A DNA stretch of 64,000 nt, taken from positions 830,910-894,909 of the forward strand of contig CAJNDS010000335.1 in assembly GCA_905221605.1 (NCBI GenBank). Reading direction: 5' to 3'. A model generated the notes under the pieces. It ran no database searches. It was not told the origin of the DNA and worked only from the letters and a program-made list of their open reading frames with translations. This DNA comes from Symbiodinium natans. Taxonomy: Eukaryota; Sar; Dinophyceae; Suessiales; Symbiodiniaceae. A program made the position numbers and the translations under genes. Below, one piece after another: positions 29,401 through 39,800 of the stretch. Within the stretch, counting starts at the first letter, position 1. Every line of letters starts with the position of its first letter.

Positions 29401-32400
29401 GCGCATACTTCTTGCACACTTCAACGGCTTTCCATGTACCATCTTCTGTCTTGATCATCGTGCTTCTGTACGGAAAATCCTCCGTACGGTACATGTCCGT
29501 GGGATCTTTGTACTTCGACTGCGCCGGGGAGTAGTGCACAACCACAATGCTGTCTGTATCATGCCAGCCAGGTTCTTGCTTTCTTGCTGCATCAGCTATG
29601 TGGGAGTTCAGCTGAATGACGGTGCGAACGTGTTCCTGCTCCAGGTTCACATAGGCTTCGCTCTCATACCTCTTTCCTGCTTGCAAATAAGCATAAGTAG
29701 CCAGCGAGTTCTTGTGGTAGTGAACAGGGATGTCTGACATTCCGTCTGACAACATCAAGCCATCATCCTTCTTGACAATCTCCCAGCCATTCTTGAGTAG
29801 CTTTCCGACTGCCAACAAAGGATTGACCACATTCGCAACGATGAAGCATTCTTGCATCTTGACTGCTTCTTGCTTCGAGCTGAACATAGTCAAGTTGATT
29901 GCTCTCTTTCCTTTTACAGGAATCTTTCTTCCTTGTGCGTCTCTGATGCCTGAATCGTTCTTCTTCTTCACAGGCACTCCCTCTTTGCCAAGCCACAGAG
30001 GAATGAGGCTGACATCAGCGCCACTGTCCAAGATCACTTCTATCTTCTCATAGACAGGACTGCTCTCATAAAATGATTCTTGGACTGCACGGACACAAAG
30101 GTTGCAATCTTCTTCGTGCTCACAACCATCTTTCCACCACAACATCAAAGGATCATCTTCTTCTTGGTGCTCGTGTTCTTCTTCTTCTTGCTCTGCATCG
30201 CTAAGCTGAAATTCTTCAACACGTAGCACACGACCAAAATAGTCAATCTCAAGTTCTTCTTCTGCCTCCGTGTCGACTTCGAAAACTTCTGGATACTGTT
30301 GTGGAGGATCTCCAATGTGGATCATGGAGATTTGACGCACGGTCTTTGCTTGGTTCCTGCTGACGCTCGTCACGTTCGTGGTGCTTGACGTGCTTGGTGC
30401 TGCAGTAGAACTGGCTGCTGTGGTACTTTGCTGGTCGTCGTTCACGTTTCGAACATCACCAAAATCTCTCTGCTTCTGTCTGCATTGGGCTTCAAAGTGA
30501 CCAGGCTTTCCACAGTAATGACAACACTGAGGACCAAAGCTTGCTTTTCCGCGTCCTTTTCCAAATCCACGACCAAATCCTTTTCCACGACCAAAACGAC
30601 CGCGACCTCGACCACGACCTTTTCCTCTTCCTCGTCCTTTGGAGTTGTAGCCGTAGTCGTTGCCATACTTGCCTTTTCCTTTGGACTTTCCTTTCCTCCA
30701 TTTTCCTTTGCCCTTTCCTTTGCCTTTGCTGAACTTTCCTTTTCCTTTTCCTTTGGATCTCCAGGGCCTTTTTCTATCATCTTTGTTCACGTTGCTGACA
30801 TCCATGTCTGCTTGTCCACCGTGGTCGTTGCCGGCGTTGATCAAGTCAGTTGTGGTCCAGCGCGTGTTTTGCTCATAGGACAGGAGAAACTGACGAAGAC
30901 TTGAATACTTTGTATCATCTCTCAAATTGAGCAACATGTGTTGTCGAAGTTGACCATCTTGCTGATTGAGGATAATTGAAATCTTCAAATCATCTTGCAC
31001 CACATCTCCTGATGCCTTTTCATACTGCTCGATTGCTTCTTCGAATGCAAGGATGTTCTCCATGGTGGTCTTCTTGTTTTCAAACTTGTACTTCGTGAGG
31101 CTAGTCAGCAATCGAAGACTTCTACCACGAGTGTAGGGTTCATGTTCTTCGAGCAAAATTCTCCATGCTTCTAAACCATTCTCCTCTGTAATCTGCTTGA
31201 TCGTTCTCAATGGGCGACCTTTCGTGTACGAAGTGAGGATCGTGTAGAGCTTCTTGCTAACGGCTTTGTGCTCGTCACTCAAGGTGGAAAACTCAACAGC
31301 TTCACTTCTCTTTGCTTCAACGGCTTCAATTCTTGCTAACATCTCTGGGTCCAACGCTCCAATCCAGGTTCGCATCTTGTGTCTGAATTCACTCCAGCCT
31401 TCATGCTCTTCTTTGAAACTGCTTGGGTTGAACACGTCGGGGGTCTTGATCATCTTGTGCAACTCGACATCTCCCTTCTCTCTTCTCTTTTCTCTTTCTG
31501 CTTGTGCTTGTTCTCGTGCTTCTTGATGCTCACGAAAATCTCGATGCATTTGACCCATATTGTTGATCATGCTTGCTGCCTCGTGGACCGCTGTGCTCGT
31601 TCTTGTAGCCACTTGTAGCATGTTGCGAAACATTTCTCTCATCTCGCCTTCACTGGCTGCTGCTGCACTTTGAGCTGCTGTGCTTGCTTGCTGCTGCTGG
31701 GATGCTTGCTGCTGAACTGCGCTAACCAGGTCGTTTATCTGTTGGGTGTTCGTTGCTGTCTGCTGGGCCAAAGATTGCATTGCTTGCTCCATCTGAGCAT
31801 TCATGGCTTCAGCTGCTTGCGTGTTTGTATACAGCAACACAATGAACATGAGCGTCTTCTTCTGAACACCACATGCACGAACTTCTTGATACCTGGCTCT
31901 CCTCGAAACTCTTCTCTTCAAACACTCTTTTCTTTTGCTTTGGATGGCACACATGTTGTACAGGCTGATCCAAGTAACCAAACCAATCGGGGTGCACATC
32001 ACGATCATCAACACGAAAATGATTTCCTTCTGCTTGTGAAACATGACTGAGATCTCAGGGGCGTAGCTCGACTCAAGGCTTCGAAGGAATCTTCTTGTAC
32101 CTTCATACCATCTTTTCACCTCAATCTTCAAATTCGTGATGTCGAAGTTTCTTGATGCTTCAAATCCTGCGATCATGTACTTCACAATCTCGAGGTTGTA
32201 GTTTTCTTCGTTGTCTTGATCTTCATAGCGTATTGGGGCTTCTTTGGTTTGACGACGCTGCAAACTGAAGGACATGAGCTCCACATGTTCTGTCTCTTCT
32301 CTCTCTCTTTTCACATGCACATTCTTGCTGCTTCCACCAAGTGCATGAGTCGCATGCTGCACCTCGGCATGCTCATCCTCCAAGGCAATAGTCTTCAGGT

Positions 32401-33136
32401 CATCCTGGAGGGAAATCGAATTCCTGGGCAGCGGCTTTGACATAACGAGCTCTGCTTCATCTAGCAATATCTCTGTACTGCTTCTTGCTGCCTTTGCTTT
32501 CACATTCTTGATCATCAACAACCAACCTTCTGCTGTAACGAGCCCTGCACAAAGTAGAAGAACTGCACTGCAAAGGACTCTCATCCAGAAACCACATCCA
32601 GTCATCTGGGTAAACCTCCTTCTCTTTACTTCTGTCTGCCCTTGAATGTAAACATAGCCATCTGGAAAGCAAACTCTACATCCAGGTGCACGTACGACTT
32701 GCGCCTGATCCGCACTGTCCAGGCCACGGCATTCTCGATGCTTGTGCACTGCTGTTCTTGACTTTGCAATGTAAACATCAGGCATGAACTCTTCATGGGC
32801 GACAGTCTCGATCTCTCGCTCTTCAGTTGCAATCTCTCGCAAGAACGACCACGCCATTCCTGCTAAAATGCTGCTCATGAAAACCAGCACTGCAAACAGG
32901 AACAATTCCTGCTGCCATCTTCCTGAACTCAAAGCGTCCAGGGCACCACTGCTTGCTGCAACTGTCTGCTCTGCCATCTGCTGAAGGTTCTGGAGGTTGC
33001 TGGCACACACTTCTCGCACAGACATGAAAACCATCATGCTCCATGGAAAAATCTTCGTCCATCCAGCTTGCTGTAGCATCATCGCACCCTGACTCAGGTG
33101 CTCCGCTACCATGTTGAAAAACGTGGTAAACATCAT
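23500..33136 (-). CDS. gag-pol: copia gag-pol polyprotein of B with membrane segments at both ends
   Basis: About 3210 codons within B (stop at 23465 inside C). Residues 1-420: hydrophobic segments near 78-99, 173-199 and 351-375, with an H-x3-C...C-x2-C cluster at about 131-156. Gag-like region from about 425, with basic GKGK/GRGR repeats and CCHC knuckle at 872-885. Protease DSGAD at about 1037. Integrase: zinc motif near 1508-1523, D1555, D1620, E1660. RT with HVDD near 2210. RNase H with SDADW near 2416. A further transmembrane segment lies near 2670-2693, followed by about 400 residues of K/E-rich coiled coil with 9-residue AQEEKEAQE-type repeats (about 2906-2953). The frame is intact apart from C. 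It starts inside the LTR, with a second Met at the LTR/PBS junction. Enzyme calls are firm; end modules are of unknown role. Confidence 0.9.
33099..33111 (-). promoter_or_regulatory. primer-binding site of B
   Basis: TGGTAGCGGAGCA on the minus strand starts at the first base after the 5' LTR. It resembles the complement of a eukaryotic initiator tRNA-Met 3' end. The A and D elements use the same site, so they probably share the primer. Confidence 0.7.
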
Positions 33137-33311
33137 GGCTTACTTTTCCTACCACGCTCTAAAGGCAAAACAACTTTTCTCGCTTTCGACTCTTGAGCCT
33201 AAGCCTCCGGTGTCAAACTCGTTCTGCTCAGACTCAACATGCCTTAGGGCATTTGGTGTCTTTCCTACTGCACCCATTCACTGTACCTGGATACATGCTG
33301 TACACTTAACA
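33112..33311 (-). repeat. 5' LTR of element B
   Basis: 200 bases, TGTTGA...TTAACA on the minus strand. The polyprotein frame opens inside it at 33136. The TCTTT duplication follows at 33312-33316. Confidence 0.95.
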
Positions 33312-34860
33312 TCTTTTCTCACTTCATCGAGCAATCCTTCCAGAGGTTGCAACACAGATTCCACTCGGGCCTCTGACTCAGGTTCATTCCATTCACCTCC
33401 AGTTAGCTGGTAGTCACTCGACTCACCCTCTTGGGAGACTTCAGCAACTGTCTTCCCCTTTCCTTTGCCTTTTCCTTTGGGCTTTCCCTTTTCGGGCTTC
33501 TTCTTGGGATCTCCTTTTGCCTTGGCTTTCGCCTTAGCATTGGGGGAATTGGGCTTCTTGCCTGAATCTCCCTCCTTATACCAGCAATCGCGGGCATAAT
33601 GTCCCTTTCCACCACACACATAGCACTCCACATCCTTCTTGTTCTGGCTTGAAGCTCGTTTGCCAGCACCTTTGCTTGATTCGCGCTTGCCTTTCTGTTC
33701 CTTTCCTTTGCCTTTTGGTTTTCCTTCGTTGCCCTTTCCCTCATTGGGATCTCGAAAAGGTTGAAGCTTCGTGCCAGGGGCTTCTGACCACACCCTTTGT
33801 TGCACCTCAAACTTCAGAGCAACTCTTTTCAGATCTTCAAACGATTCACTATCGCCATGCAACAAGCAATGGCTTCTACACCGATCTGGCAAACTGCGCA
33901 GCAAAACCATAACCGAATCCGCTTCTTGGATCTGCAAACCACCAGCATGCACATCGGGATCAAGACTATTGAGCAGCTTGGTGTACTTGTTCAACTCATG
34001 CTCAATCTTTCGAATGATCTCCGGAATACTGGGTGCTTTCACGGTTTGATTCACCAACTGCGACCGAAAGAACAGGCATTCCTTCGCCAGCAATCTCAAA
34101 GCCACAAAACCAGATTGTTGATAAGTGCTCTCACTTTCAACATATGTCTGCAAAATCAGAGAACTCTTCTCATGATTTGCAAAAGTCTGTCGCAGGATGT
34201 GCATCAGCCTCGTCGACCTCTTCTGTTGCTCCACAGTAAGTCGATCCTGTTTCAGCCGAGACTCTTCTTGAGTCTTCACCGCATGCATGAGCTCATTGGG
34301 AAACACTTCTGAACCCAAACCAACCCAACTGGTCAGCTTCTCCATCCAGGTCAAGAATCCAAGAGCTTCAGAGATGCGATCCTTCCAAGACGAAAAGTCA
34401 ATGGTCGGCAAACTGGGCAACCATTTGTCCGATCGAGCAAACACATCCCTTTCCCTTTCTTGCTCCAGAGGTGGAGGTCTCAGTGGGGGACTTGGGCTCG
34501 CCATCCGAAAAAGCTGGGTCCCCTTCGCAGGAGTACCCACTGGCGATGCACCTTGACATCCCGAAGAAGAACTGGGCATGTTCTCAGGAACACCATCCTG
34601 AGGTAAAGAGGGATTCACCTGTTGCTGTTGCTGTGGCTGCTGTTGCTGATGCTGTTGTATCGTCCACTGCTGATGCTGCTGCTGTTGCTGCACCATGGAC
34701 AAAGTCATCGTTTGCATAAACTTCTGTTGCTGCACAACCAGTTGCTGCATCATGCTCTCCAATTCTCGCACTTGTCTCGTCAACCCTTGCACGTCGGGTG
34801 ATGTTTGTGATGGTGTCACCACAGGTTGAGGAGGTCCAGTGGATAGTCTTGGTGGTCACT
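33312..34860 (-). pseudogene. gag: gag of element A, 5'-truncated by stops, 3'-cut by B
   Basis: Homologous to the first third of D's polyprotein: Q-rich N-terminal stretch, helical gag body, and CCHC knuckle (CYVCGGKGHYARDC) near 33585-33630. Relative to D it has two successive stops (TAG, TGA at 34856-34861), single-base insertions upstream, and a 24-base deletion that removes eight residues in the middle of gag. The present frame starts at an internal Met (34822) and ends in B's LTR (33278). It is non-functional as part of A. Confidence 0.85.
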
Positions 34861-35369
34861 AAGGACTTCCTACCGCTTGCTGAGGCAAACTAGGGGGAAA
34901 CGAAGGGCCTCCCATTGTCTGTTGGGGTGCTCCAGTAGCTACCCCATGAGGGCTTCTGGCGGGAGTTCGACCTCTGGGCACTGGGCCATACAGGTTGGCT
35001 TCCTTGTACCAAACCTTGCACGCACAGTGGGTGGGATTTCCCAAACCCCGAAAAAGGGTCTTACCCTTCGCCTTGTCTCAGCATCCATGATGGGCACAGA
35101 GCTTCCACGCTCTCGTCCACCTCTTTGGACTCCTCACATGAGCTCCACTGGCATGTCGTGGGGATGTATTCAACATAGTTCCTGAACTTAGGCTCCAGCC
35201 TGCAGTCTCTCCACAACGTCTTCTGGCGAAAACCCTCTCACCAACACCAGATGGTCCAGGCTCCTGAAGAAGCCTTAGTTCTACTCTACCAAGCACCGTA
35301 TTCCTCCAAGATCGGTCACAACCAATCCAGTTCCAGACAAACCACCTTGCCCGGGCTCCAAAGTGCCTC

Positions 35370-35827
35370 GCCACGCCGTCGGCGCCTCTGTGTGAGCCAC
35401 TTCGAAAATTCATGGGCTCTGCCTCACTGGCTCTGTCCCAACAACTCTCATACACTTCTGTTGCCCTACAGGCCATTCTAATTTCTGCCGGATGCTGCTG
35501 GCCCGACCCCTCCTTTGGCAACAGAACATACAGAACAAGCCACTGAGGCAGCTTGCTCCCTGTCCTCGCTGGGTGTGCTTTGTTCGGCTGTCTGCCGGTG
35601 CCAAAGTTCTCAGGCAAAGCAACTCTCGTTGCCATGGTCTGCTAAGCTAGAGCTGCAAAAACAAACTGCTGTCAACAACATCTCAAACAACTCCGCCATT
35701 AGGGTTTACGGTTTAGGCTTCAGGGTTTGGGAGTTTAGGAAGTGGAGGGTTCAGGCTTTAGGGTTCTTCTCAAGTTGCAGGGTACATGTCTTAGAGTTGA
35801 GACTTCAGGGCCGCCTGTGTGGTTTTA
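35370..35827. repeat. foreign insert in the A leader with degenerate telomere-like tract
   Basis: Absent from the sister element D. Its right part holds TTTAGG-like units. No flanking duplication was identified, so the mechanism is unclear. Confidence 0.6.
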
Positions 35828-35991
35828 CAGCCGCTGAACCAACTGCTTCCAAGCCTGATGAGTCCGGATCCGCCTCCTCACAGGGTAGGCTTCCCGGTAC
35901 TCTTACACGGTCCTGGGCTCCAAACCCAAACTTGCCTCCAGGCACTCACAGAGTCCTGACAGACAACCAAAGACCATACACGGGCTTGGCA

Positions 35992-35996
35992 CGATG
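35992..35996. repeat. target-site duplication of element D, left copy
   Basis: CGATG, repeated at 45873-45877. The target lies within A's leader just beside its primer-binding site. Confidence 0.88.
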
Positions 35997-36360
35997 TGTG
36001 GAAGATTGTGGCTGATCAGTGATGTTTTTGTCATGTTTTGGATCAGCTTGTGCAGGTTTGTTTTGCTTTGGAGTGATTGGGAATCCGTGTCATCCCATCC
36101 TCGATGGTTTATGCCTTGTTGATTTCCAAGGAAATCATACGAGTGTGTTTTTGCCAAATACGCTATTTAAAGTGAGTGTGCAGTGTCGGAACTTCGTTCT
36201 GAAGCTGAGTTTAAGCTCACAAGAGAGAATTCGTTTAGTTTGTTGCACTTCGTGACTTTTGGCTCAAGTGGCTCTCTGACTGTGAAAAAGAGAGAGCTTG
36301 TGAGAGGTCAGGGTTCGTGCTTTTAAGAGAAAAGGTACCAGAGGGACCTTCGGTTTTTCA
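35997..36360 (+). repeat. 5' LTR of element D
   Basis: The core TGGAAG...TTTTTCA is 35999-36360 (362 bases), preceded by an extra TG. It differs from D's own 3' LTR at about ten positions plus several small indels. It contains TATTTAAA at 36164-36171 and TTTTGGCTCAAG at 36257-36268. Confidence 0.92.
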
Positions 36361-36812
36361 CGTGGTAGCGGAGCATCGTGCCTTGTGGTACGAGCCCGTG
36401 TGTGGTCTTTGGTTGTGTCAGGACTTTGTGAGTGCCTGGAGGCAAGTTTGGGTTTGGAGCCCAGACTGCCAGTGGACGGAATCTCTTGTACTCGGACCGT
36501 GTAAGTGAGTACCGGGAAGCCTACCCTGTGAGGAGGCGGATCCGGACTCATCAGGCTTGGAAGCAGTTGGTTCAGCGGCTGTTGAGGCACTTTGGAGCCC
36601 GGGCAAGGTGGTTTGTCTGGAACTGGATTGGTTGTGACCGATCTTGGAGGAATACGGTGCTTGGTAGAGTAGAACTAAGGTTCTTCAGGAGCCTGGACCA
36701 TCTGGTGTTGGTGAGAGAGTTTTTGCCAGAAGACGTTGTGGAGAGACTGCAGGCTGGAGCCTGAGTTCAGGAACTATGTTTTCACCCCCCACGACATGCC
36801 AGTGGAGCTCAT
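36361..36812 (+). other. 5' leader of D
   Basis: Untranslated interval between LTR and polyprotein start. It is matched by inverted copies in A's leader (35829-35996 and 35100-35369). Confidence 0.7.
36363..36378 (+). promoter_or_regulatory. primer-binding site of D
   Basis: TGGTAGCGGAGCATCG begins two bases after the LTR core. It shares TGGTAGCGGAGC with the B site, resembling an initiator tRNA-Met 3' end complement. Confidence 0.7.
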
Positions 36813-39800
36813 GTGAGGAGTCCAAGAGGTGGACGAGAGCGTGGAAGCTCTGTGCCCGTCATGGATGCTGAGACAAGGCGAAGGGTAGACCCTTTTCCGG
36901 GTTTGGGAAATCCCAACCCACTGTGGGTGCAAGGTTTGGCACAAGGAAGCCAACCTGTGTATGGCCCAGTGCCCAGAGGTCGAACTCCCGCCAGAAGCCC
37001 TCATGGGGTAGCTACTGGAGCACCCCAACAGACAATGGGAGGCCCTTCGTTTCCCCCTGGTTTGCCTCAGCAAGCGGTAGGAAGTCCTTCGTTACCACCA
37101 GGACTATCCACTGGACCTCCTCAACCTGTGGTGACACCATCACAAACATCACCCGACGTGCAAGGGTTGACGAGACAAGTGCGAGAATTGGAAAGCATGA
37201 TGCAGCAACTGGTTGTGCAGCAACAGCAGTTTATGCAAACGATGACTTCGTCCATGGTGCAGCAACAGCAGCAGCATCAGCAGTGGATGATACAGCAGCA
37301 TCAGCAACAGCAGCCACAGCAACAGCAACAGGTGAATCCCCCCTTACCTCAGGATGGTGTTCCTGAGAACATGCCCAGTTCTTCTTCGGGATGTCAAGGT
37401 GCATCGCCAGTGGGTACTCCTGCGAAGGGGACCCAGCTTTTTCGGATGGCGAGCCCAAGTCCCCCACTGAGACCTCCACCTCTGGAGCAAGAAAGGGAAA
37501 GGGATGTGTTTGCTCGATCGGACAAATGGTTGCCCAGTTTGCCGACCATTGACTTTTCGTCTTGGAAGGATCGCATCTCTGAAGCTCTTGGATTCTTGAC
37601 CTGGATGGAGAAGCTGACCAGTTGGGTTGGTTTGGGTTCAGAAGTGTTTCCCAATGAGCTCATGCATGCGGTGAAGACTCAAGAAGAGTCTCGGCTGAAA
37701 CAGGATCGACTTACTGTGGAGCAACAGAAGAGGTCGACGAGGCTGATGCACATCCTGCGACAGACTTTTGCAAATCATGAGAAGAGTTCTCTGATTTTGC
37801 AGACATATGTTGAAAGTGAGAGCACTTATCAACAATCTGGTTTTGTGGCTTTGAGATTGCTGGCGAAGGAGTTTTGCCTGAAGTCGCGAGCTGAATGCCT
37901 GTTCTTTCGGTCGCAGCTGGTGAATCAAACCGTGAAAGCACCCAGTATTCCGGAGATCATTCGAAAGATTGAGCATGAGTTGAACAAGTACACCAAGCTG
38001 CTCAATAGTCTTGATCCCGATGTGCATGCTGGTGGTTTGCAGATCCAAGAAGCGGATTCGGTTATGGTTTTGCTGCGCAGTTTGCCAGATCGGTGTAGAA
38101 GCCATTGCTTGTTGCATGGCGATAGTGAATCGTTTGAAGATCTGAAAAGAGTTGCTCTGAAGTTTGAGGTGCAACAAAGGGTGTGGTCAGAAGCCCCTGG
38201 CACGAAGCTTCAACCTTTTCGAGATCCCAATGAGGGAAAGGGCAACGAAGGAAAACCAAAAGGCAAAGGAAAGGAACAGAAAGGCAAGCGCGAATCAAGC
38301 AAAGGTGCTGGCAAACGAGCTTCAAGCCAGAACAAGAAGGATGTGGAGTGCTATGTGTGTGGTGGAAAGGGACATTATGCCCGCGATTGCTGGTATAAGG
38401 AGGGAGATTCAGGCAAGAAGCCCAATTCCCCCAATGCTAAGGCGAAAGCCAAGGCAAAAGGAGATCCCAAGAAGAAGCCCGAAAAGGGAAAGCCCAAAGG
38501 AAAAGGCAAAGGAAAGGGGAAGACAGTTGCTGAAGTCTCCCAAGAGGGTGAGTCGAGTGACTACCAGCTAACTGGAGGTGAATGGAATGAACCTGAGTCA
38601 GAGGCCCGAGTGGAATCTGTGTTGCAACCTCTGGAAGGATTGCTCGATGAAGTGAGAAAAGAGTGGATTCCCCGGAGTACTGATGAGATAGATTGGTCAT
38701 GGGAAGTTGAGACGAGAGTCCGGATTGCCGAGTTGGAGCATCGGATCTCTACCGATTTATCTCAGATGTTGCCATCTAAGTCAGTTCGGTCTTTGATGAA
38801 ACCTCCGATGAATCAAGTCAAAAGCATGGAAAAGGATGATGCAAGCAAATGGTGGTTGATTGACTCAGGAGCATCGGTGACTGTGATTGCGAAAAGATAC
38901 TTGGATGAGTTCCAGATCTTGGATCGGAAGGCGTTGGGACCTAATGAGAGGTACTCAGCAGCCAACGATACCCCGGTGAATGTCTTCGAGCGAGTTCGCA
39001 TCCGAGCCTTGCTGCCTATGTATGAAGGAAAGCAGTATCTTGGTTTGACATCGGTGTGTGTGACTGGAGTTGTAGCAGATGTGGCTCACAACATCTTGAG
39101 CACCGAGCAGATGGTGAATACTGGTTGGGAAGTGAAGTTCACTCGAAGAGAGATTTCGCTGCGACACGAGAAGAAAGGAGTCATGGGATATGGAGTATCC
39201 TGGGCTGGATGTCCTTGGATCTACCTGCAAGGTGATGCTGGAAAGCGAAAGAAAGTAACCTTTGGAAGAACTGAGGTTCGACCCATGGATGTGGATGATG
39301 GCCAACGACCGATGGAGGTTGATCAGATGCAGTCAGTGCAGTCAATGACCAAGAAAAAGCAAGAAGAAATGGAGCTGCATCGGATGCGAGGCCACATTCC
39401 TTTTTCGTCCGAATGTCCTCATTGTCGGATGACAAGAGGAACAACCCAGCATCGTCGGACCAAGGATGCTCAAGACCGACCCGTGGCGTTGCAAGCAGAT
39501 TTCTGCTTCATCAACCTGGTAACTGGTACTTTTGCGAAAGACCAGCCGACGGCTCCCAACATGAAAGTACTGGTCATGACTGAAATGTCAACCAGAATGA
39601 TTGGATGTCTGTTGGTAGGGACCAATGCTGACAATACCTCCAGCTGGATTCGTTATTGGATGAATGCTTTCGGACTGGACATTGCAGGGTCTGCTGTACT
39701 GTTGAGGACAGACAGCGAGACAGCGGTGAGCGCCCTCATCAAGAGAGCCAATCTGGGGATTAGGATTGTGACCCAAAGAGCACCTCCGCAGGGACATGAA

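Larger units (their letters stand above)
13357..33311 (-). mobile_element. Ty1/copia element B, nested in A
   Basis: LTR retrotransposon on the minus strand, about 19.96 kb including nested C and about 10.8 kb without it. Its 200-base LTRs (TGTTGA...TTAACA) differ at one position, and 5-base duplications TCTTT flank it. It carries one polyprotein ORF, broken only by C: removing C at 14317-23499 restores one frame of about 3270 codons. It entered A between the gag zinc-knuckle region and protease, separating A's gag from pol. Confidence 0.95.
34861..35996 (-). other. 5' leader and start of gag of A, with a 458-base insertion
   Basis: Both ends match D's leader (36373-36860) in inverted orientation. 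At 35370-35827 A has about 458 bases that D lacks. This insert contains a degenerate TTTAGGG-type tract at about 35697-35780 and no recognised gene. The leader is cut at 35996 by D, and its last bases with the A primer site continue at 45873-45890. Confidence 0.75.

Noticed and set aside
35097-36015. Frames in the head-to-head leaders of A and D
   Set aside because: They lie in untranslated leaders, are not conserved between the two copies, and are broken by indels.
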